Part shown: one piece after another, positions 15,628 to 23,910 of the stretch | How the letters are laid out: the number at the start of each line of letters is the position of its first letter | Position numbering within the stretch: position 1 is the first letter of the stretch | NCBI GenBank assembly: GCA_040757295.1 | Contig: JBFLXH010000010.1 | Location: forward strand, 11,054-75,053 | DNA length: 64,000 nucleotides | From: JAGXSE01 sp040757295 | Lineage (GTDB): Bacteria; Bacillota; PH28-bin88 | Direction: 5' to 3' | Position numbers and translations under genes: made by a program | Notes under the pieces: model-generated | The model's input: only the letters and a program-made list of their open reading frames with translations | Databases searched by the model: none | What the model was told of the DNA's origin: nothing

Positions 15628-17214
15628 ATGTCCGTCAGATCGCTGCGCCTGGGAGGGTTGGCCACCGGCCTGGATATTGACCAGATGGTCAAAGACTTGA
15701 TGCGGGTGGAGCGGGTGCCTTTGGACAAACTGCGGCAGGACCGGCAGGTTGCTGCCTGGCGGCAGGAGGCTTTTCGCGAAATCAACAGGGCCTTGGCTGC
15801 CTTCCGGGACCAGGTGTTTTCCCTGGGGCTGCAGGCCACCTACCTAGCCAAAAAAGCCGCTGCTAGCAATGCTGCCGCCATTACTGTCAACCCCCTGCCA
15901 ACCGCTGCAGAGGGGCTGTATGAATTGACAGTTGAGCAGCGGGCTAATGGGGTCTACCTGGCCAGCGGCAGCAGCTTAAATGATGAGAAGGATGGCAGCG
16001 GTAACACCAGGACGTTGAAAGAACAGTTCGGCCTGGCTGAAGGTACCGTCATTTCTTTTGCCCTGGAGGGCAACGCCAAGGACGGGGAAGGGAACTATAT
16101 CCAGGCCAGCTTCCATTTCGATGCCGGTACGAAAACCATCCACGATGTGGTCAACGAGATCAACCGGGCCAGGTTAGGTTTTAGGGCTGTCTATGACAGC
16201 ACGAATGACCGTTTTGTGTTCATGTCTCCTGCCACAGGGGCCTCCCAGCGTATGAAAGTTGTCAGTGATGAGGAGTTGACACCAGGGGTGCGTTTTCTCA
16301 GCGGGCCCGGCAACCTGCTCCAACTGCCTGTCGATGCCCCTGACGGTTTAAAAGCATATACCGGCCAGGACGCCCTGGTGAAACTGAACGGCGCTGCCTA
16401 TAACTTTAGCAGCAACTCCTTCACCCTGATGGGCCTGCAGATTACCATCAATGAAGGGCCGGACCGTTTGGGGGAACCGGCAGTCCGTGCCAGTATTTCG
16501 GTTTCCGCTGATACAGAGGCTGTTTTTAATGCTATTAAGAATTTCGTGGAAAAATATAATGAGCTGCTGGAAAAAGTCAATGACAAACTTAGAGAACAAA
16601 GGCATAGAGATTACCGTCCCTTGACGGAAGAACAGCGCAAAGCCTTAACCGATAAGGAAATTGAAATGTGGGAAGAGAAGGCCAAAAGCGGCCTTTTACG
16701 AAATGACCCGCTCTTGGACAGTATTCTGGGCCGCCTGCGGACCATGGCGAACAGCCCGGTTGAGGGAATGGCTTCCGGTTTGAACAGCCTTTCGGCCATC
16801 GGGATCCGGACCGGTCATTATACCGAAGGGGGCAAATTGTTCCTGGATGAAGGAAGACTAAAAGAGGCCCTTGTCAAAGATCCGGAGGGAGTTATGCGCC
16901 TCTTTACCAAGAGAGTTGAGAGTGAGGGACCGGAGGGGCGGGGGATTGCTTTCCGGTTATATGATGAAGTGAATGCCGGGCTTAGCCGCCTTTCGGCTCA
17001 TGCCGGCAGTCCTTTGCCCTTCAGTGTCTTTGACCAGAGTAATATTGGCAAGGAAATCAGCCGCTACGACCAGCGCATCAGGGAGACGGAACAGCGGCTG
17101 CAGAAGAAAGAAGACCAGTACTGGCGCAGGTTTACCGCCCTGGAAAAAGCAATCGCCAAAATGAATTCCCAAAGCGCCTGGTTGACTGCCCAGTTTATGA
17201 ATAATGCCAGGTAG
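15628..17214 (+). CDS. fliD: FliD, flagellar filament cap (HAP2)
   Basis: FliD forms the cap at the filament tip and guides flagellin folding. The 528-residue protein starts at ATG 15628 (AACGGGGTG upstream); an earlier frame start at 15550 overlaps the promoter. The N-terminal motif LRLGGLATGLDIDQMVKDLM is canonical, and the C-terminal half carries the FliD_C pattern (LNSLSAIGIRT, RLKEALVKDPEGVMRLF) and a helical tail ending NSQSAWLTAQFMNN. It has its own sigma-28 promoter. The downstream gene looks like its chaperone. Confidence 0.95.
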   Translation: MSVRSLRLGGLATGLDIDQMVKDLMRVERVPLDKLRQDRQVAAWRQEAFREINRALAAFRDQVFSLGLQATYLAKKAAASNAAAITVNPLPTAAEGLYELTVEQRANGVYLASGSSLNDEKDGSGNTRTLKEQFGLAEGTVISFALEGNAKDGEGNYIQASFHFDAGTKTIHDVVNEINRARLGFRAVYDSTNDRFVFMSPATGASQRMKVVSDEELTPGVRFLSGPGNLLQLPVDAPDGLKAYTGQDALVKLNGAAYNFSSNSFTLMGLQITINEGPDRLGEPAVRASISVSADTEAVFNAIKNFVEKYNELLEKVNDKLREQRHRDYRPLTEEQRKALTDKEIEMWEEKAKSGLLRNDPLLDSILGRLRTMANSPVEGMASGLNSLSAIGIRTGHYTEGGKLFLDEGRLKEALVKDPEGVMRLFTKRVESEGPEGRGIAFRLYDEVNAGLSRLSAHAGSPLPFSVFDQSNIGKEISRYDQRIRETEQRLQKKEDQYWRRFTALEKAIAKMNSQSAWLTAQFMNNAR

Positions 17215-17246
17215 TCCAATCCTATTTTAGGCAGGAGTGAACATAG

Positions 17247-17732
17247 TTGATGTGCGGAATTGAACATATGACTGCCAAGCTCCATGCCTTGGCCCAGAAA
17301 AAACTTGAGCTCTTGCAAGAATTCCGTTCTCTTTCAGTAAAGCAGAGAGAGAGGCTGGAAGGGGAAGACCTGGCGGACTGGGAAGGACTTTTGGAGCAAA
17401 AGGAAGCCCTGATCCGGCGCATCGACGGGTTGGACATGCAAGCTGGCCAGGCGGAAGCAGAAATGCTGGAGTTCCTGGGCACGGGTACCCTGGAAGACCC
17501 GCTGTTATTGGCAAAACCCCTGTGGCAAGAGACTTTGGGTCTCAGGCGAGCTATTCGGGAGACTCTTGCTGAAACCCGGCGGATTGATGACGCAGTAACC
17601 AATAAGGTCCTGCTTTTGCGAGAAGACCTGGCACAAAAGATGCAACAGCTTCAGCGGGAAAAAAAGGGAGTTCAGGCTTACGGGCAGCAAACGCCTCAGG
17701 CCGAGGGGTTTTTTTTGGACCGCAAAGAGTAG
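17247..17732 (+). CDS. Putative flagellar export chaperone (FliT/FlgN-like coiled coil)
   Basis: A 161-residue, almost wholly helical and charged protein (KLHALAQKKLELLQEFRSLS, LEGEDLADWEGLLEQKEALI) with the heptad style of FlgN/FliT chaperones, which hold hook-junction or cap proteins before export. TTG 17247 is nine bases after AGGAG; the adjacent ATG at 17250 is equally possible. It sits between fliD and flaG/fliS, where FliT-type chaperones are expected. No catalytic motif is seen. The family is assigned by length, coiled-coil nature and position, so the exact member is uncertain. Confidence 0.7.
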   Translation: MMCGIEHMTAKLHALAQKKLELLQEFRSLSVKQRERLEGEDLADWEGLLEQKEALIRRIDGLDMQAGQAEAEMLEFLGTGTLEDPLLLAKPLWQETLGLRRAIRETLAETRRIDDAVTNKVLLLREDLAQKMQQLQREKKGVQAYGQQTPQAEGFFLDRKE

Positions 17733-17768
17733 TTGGCCGGGTTCTTGGATAGAGAAGGGGGAAGTACC

Positions 17769-18125
17769 ATGATCAAAATCCCTGGAACGGATCCCGTTAT
17801 TATCAACCAGATCCAGAGCCAGACGGCAAAAGGTGTGGTGCAGGAAACCCGCCAGCCAAAAATAACCAGGGAGCAGGAGCGGGAAGGCCGCCGGCAGGAA
17901 TACAAGGACAAGCTGGCCAAATCGGTAAAAAAATTGAACCAGGCCACCCAGGTGCTGGACAGCCCCCTGCGGTTTGAAATGGTGGAAAAAAACGGCGCCT
18001 GGCTGGTGCGGATCATTGATGGCTCCACCAACCGGCTCCTGCGGGAGGTGCTTCCAGAAAAGGTGATGGATGTGGCAGGGCGGTTGCAAAAGGCCCTTGG
18101 AATTCTGGTGGACGAGCTGATTTAG
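17769..18125 (+). CDS. flaG: FlaG family protein (copy 2)
   Basis: A 118-residue paralogue of the flaG product at 15146. ATG 17769 follows GAAGGGGGAAGT. The C-terminal half has the FlaG core (LRFEMVEKNGAWLVRIIDGS then TNRLLREVLPEKVMDVAGRL), and it ends in LGILVDELI, comparable to LAGIFVDERR in copy 1. The N terminus is basic and glutamine-rich. Having two divergent FlaG proteins flanking fliD is unusual; they may have different filament- or cap-related roles. Co-transcription with fliD is likely, as the gaps are short and no terminator is seen between them. Confidence 0.85.
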   Translation: MIKIPGTDPVIINQIQSQTAKGVVQETRQPKITREQEREGRRQEYKDKLAKSVKKLNQATQVLDSPLRFEMVEKNGAWLVRIIDGSTNRLLREVLPEKVMDVAGRLQKALGILVDELI

Positions 18126-18138
18126 CAAAAATGTTACT

Positions 18139-18215
18139 ATTCAGACCCCCACGCCGCTTATCGCGGCACCATCAGAGGGATGAAAAAATATGACAAGCTA
18201 TTTTCAGGGCAGAAT
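18139..18215 (+). repeat. Dispersed repeat GACCCCCACGCCGCTTATCGCGGC
   Basis: The stretch starting TTCAGACCCCCACGCCGC and ending AATACTTCGAG recurs inverted at about 61620-61700, there joined to the structured block. It holds a CCGC...GCGG hairpin. It fills most of the 223-base gap between the second flaG and fliS. No promoter is convincing here. Confidence 0.7.
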
Positions 18216-18348
18216 ACTTCGAGGCGATAAACCGTTCTTTCATTCTGACTCCTGATTTCTGACCCCTATTATTTTCGCCTGTTCTCTCATCCGATTCCTG
18301 GTAGTTACGCAAAAAAATAGTTTCGAATTTATTAGGGAGGAACAATTC

Positions 18349-18768
18349 ATGAGTGTGACAGAGCAATCCTACCGGGTCTATCAGCAAAACCAGATTATGA
18401 CGGCATCCCAAGAGAAGCTGGTGCTCTTCCTTTATGAAGGCGCCCTCCGCTTTTTGAAACAGGCCGATGAGGCCTGTGCCGCCAGGGATTGGAATAAGTG
18501 CAACAATTATTTGTTGAGGTCACAGGAGATTATCACTGAACTGCAGGTCACCTTGAACCGGGAAAGAGGCGGCCAGGTAGCTGAAAGTCTTTTCCTGTTA
18601 TACGATTACATGCTTCGACGCTTGGTGGAAGCAAATATCAAAAAAGAGCGCCAATTGATTGCCGAGGTTAACGGCCTCTTGACAGAATTGCGGGATGCCT
18701 GGCAGCAGTTAATCCTCCAGCATCAAAGCCATAACTATTCCACCAACGGCCTGCGCTTGCAGGGTTAG
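18349..18768 (+). CDS. fliS: FliS, flagellin export chaperone
   Basis: FliS binds the disordered C terminus of flagellin in the cytoplasm, prevents early polymerisation and delivers it to FlhA; it also cooperates with FliW. The 139-residue product shows the family pattern: YQQNQIMTASQEKLVLFLYEGALRFLKQA at the start and the helical ITELQVTLNRERGGQ ... LFLLYDYMLRRL segment. ATG 18349 follows AGGGAGGAAC. It closes the late gene block and is followed by a composite repeat. Confidence 0.95.
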   Translation: MSVTEQSYRVYQQNQIMTASQEKLVLFLYEGALRFLKQADEACAARDWNKCNNYLLRSQEIITELQVTLNRERGGQVAESLFLLYDYMLRRLVEANIKKERQLIAEVNGLLTELRDAWQQLILQHQSHNYSTNGLRLQG

Positions 18769-18780
18769 CAAAATCATTCA

Positions 18781-19063
18781 ACTGGGTCTTGGCTTTTCGC
18801 GGGGGATTGTTTCCCCCGCTCCTGTTTAGATTCGACCAGTTCTTGGCTCCGGTTTACCGGAGCCAAGAACTGGTTAATCCCATAGGGGGCCAGTTAATGC
18901 AGGGGCGTAGCCGCTCTTTTAATGAGCGAGGCCACTAATTTTAAAATGTGGCCTCAAAGCGAATTTCATGCCCGGCTTCATTGATTTTAATATTTTTCCT
19001 TTGCCGAGCATTTCCCGCCGCTTGGAGAGAAGCAAAGGGTTAGAGCGGGTAGCCATCTGTGAT
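18781..19063 (+). repeat. Composite hairpin repeat, copy 1 (ACTGGGTCTTGG...CATCTGTGAT)
   Basis: About 283 bases made of modules: (A) ACTGGGTCTTGGCTT with a GCGGGGGA/TCCCCCGC hairpin; (B) a perfect 17-bp hairpin CCAGTTCTTGGCTCCGG / CCGGAGCCAAGAACTGG around TTTA; (C) ATCCCATAGGGGGCCAGTTAA; (D) the GAGGCCACTAATT...GTGGCC module with a CATGCCCGGC/GCCGAGCA hairpin; (E) CCGCTT...GAGCGGGTAGCCATCTGTGAT. The same order recurs at 26451, 62623 and 63788. It starts 13 bases after the fliS stop, in gene orientation. Small ORFs read through it are not credible. Confidence 0.85.
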
Positions 19064-19074
19064 AAATTTTCCCT

Positions 19075-19102
19075 AAATGACGGTGGGCGCCGTCATTTTT
19101 TC
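19075..19102 (+). terminator. Terminator hairpin ATGACGG/CCGTCAT with T-tract
   Basis: Stem ATGACGG / CCGTCAT with a six-base loop followed by TTTTTT. It directly follows the composite repeat and would end read-through from the fliS unit before the flgB leader. Confidence 0.85.
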
Positions 19103-19370
19103 TGTCCAATTAGGCCAAACGGGGATTTTCCCGTGAGGGTAAAGACCGCCCCCAAAGGATGCTTGAAGTCGCCCTAAACTTGTGAATCTCCGTAACGCCA
19201 ACACTTATTTGTAGGAATTCTGTATCTTTTGTAGAACATTATCCATTACAGGCAGGAATCGACAAGATTATGTTGAATAGTAGTTGAATGATAATATGTA
19301 AAATTTTATTAGTATTTTTTGGTAGCCTGACATTATTTTTAAATAAAAGAAATTGGTGGAGATTTTCTGT

Positions 19371-19463
19371 AAAAAGGCAAGCTTTCCGAAAGGAAATGTG
19401 CGCAAAGCTATGGGTCTAAGGTTTGACCATGTCGGACTATGATTGCCAGGCTGCCATGGTAAT
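19371..19463 (+). ncRNA. c-di-GMP-I (GEMM) riboswitch upstream of flgB operon
   Basis: The aptamer signatures occur in order: GGCAAG, a stem capped by the GAAA tetraloop (TTTCC-GAAA-GGAAA, tetraloop at 19388-19391), the core GCGCAAAGC (19400-19408), TGGGTCTAAGG (19411-19421, including the tetraloop-receptor side) and the closing GCCAGGCTGCC (19444-19454). This is the GEMM-I consensus. In Clostridioides difficile a riboswitch of this class lies before the flgB operon and represses motility at high c-di-GMP. A terminator follows here, suggesting the same off-switch logic. Recognised by eye; a covariance-model search was not run. Confidence 0.88.
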
Positions 19464-19475
19464 CTTGCTGGCATG

Positions 19476-19517
19476 CCTATCTACAGGCGAACTGGCCCTG
19501 GGGGATAGGTGTTTTTG
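19476..19517 (+). terminator. Riboswitch expression-platform terminator
   Basis: Stem CCTATC-ta-CAGG / CCTG-gg-GATAGG followed by TGTTTTTG. It lies 13 bases after the aptamer and 47 bases before flgB, so it is probably the switchable terminator controlled by c-di-GMP. Confidence 0.78.
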
Positions 19518-19563
19518 TATAAACAAGGTTTTCGGTAAGTTAGTCTTGCAAGGGGGTTCAACC

Positions 19564-19959
19564 ATGTGGAATGTAATGAATAACCCCATTATGCTGGCTC
19601 TGGCCAAGACCCTTGACGCAGCCAGCCTCCGCCAGCAGGTAATTGCTCACAATATTGCCAATGCCAATACCCCTGGCTTCAAGCGGTCTGTGGTTGCTTT
19701 TGAACAGGCTCTGCAGCGAGCGCTGGAGGGCAGCGGGCACGGGGGTTCCCGGCGAGTGGCTATGGACAGGGTTAAAGAAGTCCAGCCTCAGGTAGTGCGG
19801 GATAATACCACCTCCATGCGGGTTGACGGTAATAATGTGGACATGGAGTCCGAAATGGCCCAGCTGGCCTTAAACACCCTTACCTATAACACGGCAACCC
19901 AGTTGTTAAGCTCAAAATTTGCTTCGGCGCGTTACGTAATTCATGAGGGGAGGAAATAA
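19564..19959 (+). CDS. flgB: FlgB, flagellar basal-body rod protein
   Basis: FlgB is the proximal rod subunit next to FliE and the MS ring. The 131-residue protein begins at ATG 19564 after AAGGGGG; earlier starts in the same frame fall in the riboswitch terminator. The N-terminal rod signature is clear (LRQQVIAHNIANANTPGFKR), and the C-terminal part has MESEMAQLALNTLTYNTATQ typical of FlgB. It opens the long flagellar/chemotaxis operon and is the first gene controlled by the c-di-GMP riboswitch. flgC follows after three bases. Confidence 0.95.
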   Translation: MWNVMNNPIMLALAKTLDAASLRQQVIAHNIANANTPGFKRSVVAFEQALQRALEGSGHGGSRRVAMDRVKEVQPQVVRDNTTSMRVDGNNVDMESEMAQLALNTLTYNTATQLLSSKFASARYVIHEGRK

Positions 19960-19962
19960 GCC

Positions 19963-20382
19963 GTGAAAATATTTCACTCCATGAATATCAGCCTGTCCGG
20001 TTTAACGGCGGAAAGACTTCGTTTGGACCTGGTGGCCGGCAACTTGGCCAATGCCAATACTACCCGCACTCCGGAGGGCGGTCCTTACCAGCGGCGGGTG
20101 GCGGTATTTGCTGAGCTGCTGGAGCAAGCCAGAGCTGGCAAAGGGGCTGTTGCCGGGGTGCGGGTGGCTGCCGTAACAAAAGATAATACTCCCCCCCGGA
20201 TGGTCCATGACCCATCCCACCCGGATGCAAACCCGGACGGTTATGTGGCCTATCCAAACATCGATGTGCTGCAAGAAATGGTAGACATGATCTCTGCTTC
20301 CAGGGCGTATGAAGCTAATGTTACCGTATTTAATGCCGGAAAGACCATGGCGTTGAAGGCCCTGGAAATCGGCCGCGGCTAA
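19963..20382 (+). CDS. flgC: FlgC, flagellar basal-body rod protein
   Basis: Proximal rod protein of 139 residues, GTG start at 19963. It shows the family start (MNISLSGLTAERLRLDLVAG then NLANANTTRT) and the C-terminal NIDVLQEMVDMISASRAYEA helix. It lies between flgB and fliE in the conserved flgB-flgC-fliE order, with close spacing that implies translation coupling. Exported by the flagellar type III system. Confidence 0.96.
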   Translation: MKIFHSMNISLSGLTAERLRLDLVAGNLANANTTRTPEGGPYQRRVAVFAELLEQARAGKGAVAGVRVAAVTKDNTPPRMVHDPSHPDANPDGYVAYPNIDVLQEMVDMISASRAYEANVTVFNAGKTMALKALEIGRG

Positions 20383-20396
20383 AGGGGGAATAACCA

Positions 20397-20693
20397 GTGA
20401 AAGTAGCTCTGATGGCTCCGCAAAGTCTAGTTTTGCCTAAGGGTATCCCCCCCAAAGCGGATTTAGCTCCGGCAGGTTCCTTTGGGGATTTATTGAAACA
20501 GAAGCTGGCCGAAGTGAATAGCCTCCAGCTGAAGGCTGATGAGCTTACCAGGCAAATGCTGGCCGGGCAACCGGTAGACTTGCATCAGGTTATGATAGCT
20601 GCCGAACAGGCTAGCCTGGCCCTGCAGCTTACGGTACAGATTAGGAACAAGGTTATCGAGGCATATCAAGAAGTATCCCGGATGCAGATCTAG
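20397..20693 (+). CDS. fliE: FliE, MS-ring/rod junction protein
   Basis: FliE joins the MS ring to the rod. The 98-residue product (GTG 20397, AGGGGGAATAA upstream) has the FliE pattern: SFGDLLKQKLAEVNSLQLKA, then VDLHQVMIAAEQASLALQLT and a final VQIRNKVIEAYQEVSRMQI. Length is normal. It is followed, unusually, by a 633-base gap filled with tandem palindromic repeats before fliF. Confidence 0.95.
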   Translation: MKVALMAPQSLVLPKGIPPKADLAPAGSFGDLLKQKLAEVNSLQLKADELTRQMLAGQPVDLHQVMIAAEQASLALQLTVQIRNKVIEAYQEVSRMQI

Positions 20694-20746
20694 CCTTGCT
20701 TCTTGCTAGAAGCCGGAATGCTTTTGACTTGTATAAACACCCTGTT

Positions 20747-21287
20747 GGGGACATTCCGCGGCGACGGTAACCGGAATAAGGACGTGTATCCCGTTTATTT
20801 GGGGACACTGTGCAGCAAAAATAAATCGCAAAAAAAGCGGTGTGTCCCTCCTATTGGGGACATTCCGCGGCGACGGTAACCGGAATAAGGACGTGTATCC
20901 CGTTTATTTGGGGGCACTGTGCAGCAAAAATAAATCGCAAAAAAGCGGTGTGTCCCTTCTATTGGGGACATTCCGCGGCGACGGTAACCGGAATAAGGAC
21001 GTGTATCCCGTTTATTTGGGGGCACTGTGCAGCAAAAATAAATCGCGAAAAAAGCGGTGTGTCCCTCCTATTGGGGACATTCCGCGGCGACGGTAACCGG
21101 AATAAGGACGTGTATCCCGTTTATTTGGGGACACTGTGCAGCAAAAATAAATCGCGAAAAAAGCGGTGTGTCCCTTCTATTGGGGACATTCCGCGGCGAC
21201 GGTAACCGGAATAAGGACGTGTATCCCGTTTATTTGGGGGCACTGTGCAGCAAAAATAAATCGCAAAAAAAAAAGCGGTGTGTCCCC
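20747..21287 (+). repeat. Five tandem ~109-bp palindromic repeats between fliE and fliF
   Basis: Units begin with GGGGACATTCCGCGGCGACG at 20747, 20856, 20964, 21073 and 21182, with a period of 108-109 bases, and the array closes with GCGGTGTGTCCCC at 21287. Units differ at only a few positions (TCCTATT/TTCTATT, GGGGGCAC/GGGGACAC, length of an A run). Each unit boundary is itself a near-palindrome (GCGGTGTGTCCC / GGGGACATTCCGC), so the transcript could form a chain of hairpins. Open frames through the array are repeat artefacts. Single related copies precede flgE and fliQ. Confidence 0.95.
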
Positions 21288-21326
21288 ATACCTTAAATAA
21301 ATAGGCCAGCTCAGGGGTGGGAGTTT

Positions 21327-22889
21327 TTGAGTAATTTTTGGAGCTTGATGTCCCGGTGGTGGTCTTCCCTGCCGGGCAATCGAAAATCCATGTACATTGT
21401 AATGGCTGCAGCAGTAATAGCGGCAGGGTTTTTCTTTATCCAGTGGTTAGGTAAGGTTACCTACACTCCCTTGTTTACCCGTTTGGAACCCCGCGAGGCA
21501 AACAAGATAGTTGAAAAGCTAAAAGAGCTGAATGTTAAGTACCAGCTTGCCGATCAGGGCGCTACTGTTATGGTTCCCCAGGACAAAGTTTATGAACTGC
21601 GGATGCAGATGGCTGGTTCTGGCATGCTGGTAGGAGGGGGAGTGGGGTTTGAAATCTTTGACCAGAGCAAGCTGGGCATGACTGATTTTGAGCGCCGGAT
21701 GGATTATCTCCGGGCCCTGCAGGAAGAATTGCGCCGCACCATCGTCCAGCTTGATGAGGTCGAGCAAGCCCGAGTGCACCTAGTGCTGCCGGAGCCCAGT
21801 GTTTTTATTCGCGATGAACGGCCTGCCTCGGCTTCAGTTACTTTAAAATTGAGCCCTTTAGCAAAACTGAAGCAGGAACAGGTAAAGGCTATTATTTATC
21901 TTGTTGCCAGCGGTGTGGAAAACTTACCGCCGGAGAATGTCAAGGTGATTGACACCCGGGGAAATATTTTGAGCGACGGCCTGGATGTTTCCTTTAGCGG
22001 CAGTATTTCCCAGCAGCGAGCGGCCCAGCAGGAACTGAAAAAAGAGTTTGAGCGGGACCTGGAGCGGCGGGTGCAGGGCATGTTGGAAAGGATCTTAGGG
22101 CCAGGGCGGGCTGTGGCCATGGTCACGGTAGACTTGGATTTCAACTCCCGGGAAGTAACCCGGATTGAATATACCAATCCCGGGGTATTAAGATCTGAAC
22201 AAGTGCGGGAGGAGCAAAGCTCCTCTACGGGAGGGGCGCCTATTCCCGTTGGTTTTGACCCCAATACTAATATCGGCGGCGGGTACCCTTTATCGGAAAA
22301 TCAGGCCAGTTCTGCCCATAACCGGATGGAAGCCCAGCGGGTCTATGAAATAGGTCAAACCCAGGAACGGGTCCTCCACGCGCCGGGAAAAGTTAAAAGC
22401 CTTTCGACGGCAGTTGTGCTGGATGGAGAACTTACCCCCGAAAAAGAGACTAACATCAGGAATATTGTCGCTGCTGCCATTGGCTTTCAAAACAACCAGG
22501 AGCGACAAGACCGGATTGAAGTGATCAGCCTGGCCTTCAATACTGCTCACCTGGCAGAGGCTGAAAAGGAAATGGCTGCCCTGGCAGCCGCCAGGGCCAA
22601 AGAGGAGCGGACCCGGCAGTGGGTAAAATGGGGTCTGCAGGGATTAGGGGTTATCTTTGCTTTTGTCTTGGCGTTAAGCCTCTTGCGGCAGATCAGCCAT
22701 TTATCTTCCGGCAGGATGGTAGCGGCTACTCTGGATGAACCCATCAAGCCTGTCTCCGCCTATGCTCCGCCCCCACTGTCCCCAGAAGAGGCCCAAAAAC
22801 GGAGCAAACAGGAACAAGTACGGAAATTGGCCCGGGAAAAACCGGACGAAGTTGCTCAACTGGTTAAAACCTGGATAACTGAGGATTAG
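21327..22889 (+). CDS. fliF: FliF, flagellar MS-ring protein
   Basis: FliF forms the MS ring in the membrane, the base for assembly. The 520-residue protein starts at TTG 21327 (AGGGGTGGGAG upstream). It has an N-terminal membrane segment (about 22-42), the YscJ/FliF secretin-like region (TPLFTRLEPREANKIVEKLK, LEEVEQARVHLVLP-type stretch with PASASVTLKL), a second membrane segment (about 433-452, GVIFAFVLALSLL) and a cytoplasmic C-terminal tail that binds FliG. It is separated from fliE by the repeat array, and fliG follows after 13 bases. Confidence 0.97.
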   Translation: MSNFWSLMSRWWSSLPGNRKSMYIVMAAAVIAAGFFFIQWLGKVTYTPLFTRLEPREANKIVEKLKELNVKYQLADQGATVMVPQDKVYELRMQMAGSGMLVGGGVGFEIFDQSKLGMTDFERRMDYLRALQEELRRTIVQLDEVEQARVHLVLPEPSVFIRDERPASASVTLKLSPLAKLKQEQVKAIIYLVASGVENLPPENVKVIDTRGNILSDGLDVSFSGSISQQRAAQQELKKEFERDLERRVQGMLERILGPGRAVAMVTVDLDFNSREVTRIEYTNPGVLRSEQVREEQSSSTGGAPIPVGFDPNTNIGGGYPLSENQASSAHNRMEAQRVYEIGQTQERVLHAPGKVKSLSTAVVLDGELTPEKETNIRNIVAAAIGFQNNQERQDRIEVISLAFNTAHLAEAEKEMAALAAARAKEERTRQWVKWGLQGLGVIFAFVLALSLLRQISHLSSGRMVAATLDEPIKPVSAYAPPPLSPEEAQKRSKQEQVRKLAREKPDEVAQLVKTWITED

Positions 22890-22902
22890 GGAGTGGGCAC
22901 AG

Positions 22903-23910
22903 TTGCCTAAAAAGAGTCTAACCGGATTGGAGAAAGCGGCCATTTTCCTCATTAATTTGGGCCCTGAGCTTTCAGCTCAGGTTTTAAAGCAACTGCCTGA
23001 AACCGATATTGAAAGAATTACTTACCAAATTGCCAATACCGTTTCAGTTGATAACGAAATGAAGGCACAGGTGATTGAGGAGTTTATCCAGTTAAACGAA
23101 GCCCAGCAGTTCCTTCTCCATGGGGGAGTAAAATATGCTAAAGAGTTACTGGAGAAAACCCTTGGTCCCAGCAGGGCGGCCGAAATAATTAAAAAGCTGA
23201 CGGAAAGCTCTAAAATCCGCCCCTTTTCCCTGGTGCGCAAAACCGATCCCAAGCACCTGGTCAACTTTATTTCCCACGAACATCCCCAAACCATCGCCCT
23301 GATCCTTTCTTACTTGGATCCTGAGCAGGGTTCGGTAGTCCTGAGTTCGTTGCCTAATGACCTGCAGGCGGATATTGCCCGCAGGATTGCCTTGATGGAA
23401 CGGACTGCGCCTGACGTGGTGCGGCAGGTGGAAAGCGTCCTGGAACAAAAGCTGTCTTCGCTGGTAGACCAGAATTTTACCTCCGTAGGCGGAGTTGATA
23501 CCCTGGTAGACATTTTGAACCGGGTTGACCGGGGGACCGAAAAAACCATTTTAGAAACCCTGGAAATGGAAGACAGGGAGTTAGCTGAAGAAATCAGGAA
23601 ACGCATGTTTGTCTTTGAGGACATTATCAAGCTGGATGACAACTCCGTCCGGCGGGTTCTACGAGAAGTGGATACCAAAGAATTGGCTCTTGCTCTCAAA
23701 GGCGCCAGCACCGAAGTGGCGGAAAAATTGTTCAAGAACATGTCCCAGCGGGCTGGAGAAATGCTGCGTGAAGACATTGAATTTCTCGGTCCTACCCGTT
23801 TGCGGGATGTAGAGGAAGCTCAGCAGCGCATTGTCCAGGTAATTCGTCGTTTGGACGAATCAGGCGAGATTATTATTGGCCGGGGTGGGGAGGATGCCAT
23901 TATTGTCTAG
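22903..23910 (+). CDS. fliG: FliG, flagellar motor switch protein
   Basis: FliG is the C-ring protein that contacts MotA and generates torque. The 335-residue product has the three-domain layout: LTGLEKAAIFLINLGPELSA at the start, the EHPQTIALILSYLDPEQGSV middle-domain motif and the C-terminal charged torque helix region (IIKLDDNSVRRVLREVDTKE, LALALKGAS). TTG start at 22903. Its end overlaps the start of fliH by 17 bases, which suggests coupling. Length is standard. Confidence 0.97.
   Translation: MPKKSLTGLEKAAIFLINLGPELSAQVLKQLPETDIERITYQIANTVSVDNEMKAQVIEEFIQLNEAQQFLLHGGVKYAKELLEKTLGPSRAAEIIKKLTESSKIRPFSLVRKTDPKHLVNFISHEHPQTIALILSYLDPEQGSVVLSSLPNDLQADIARRIALMERTAPDVVRQVESVLEQKLSSLVDQNFTSVGGVDTLVDILNRVDRGTEKTILETLEMEDRELAEEIRKRMFVFEDIIKLDDNSVRRVLREVDTKELALALKGASTEVAEKLFKNMSQRAGEMLREDIEFLGPTRLRDVEEAQQRIVQVIRRLDESGEIIIGRGGEDAIIV

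Noticed and set aside
18968..19177. A 69-codon frame after fliS
   Set aside because: It runs through the D and E modules of the composite repeat and through the terminator hairpin; no ribosome site.
19423..19563. N-terminal extension of FlgB of 47 residues
   Set aside because: This segment is the riboswitch aptamer end and terminator; the ATG at 19564 has a proper ribosome site and begins at the family start.
20747..21287. CRISPR array
   Set aside because: Units of about 109 bases are repeated end to end with no unique spacers, and no cas genes are present.
20840..21296. Open frames of 76-121 codons in both strands across the tandem array before fliF
   Set aside because: They exist only because the repeat period keeps frames open; the products are internally repetitive and have no ribosome site or family.
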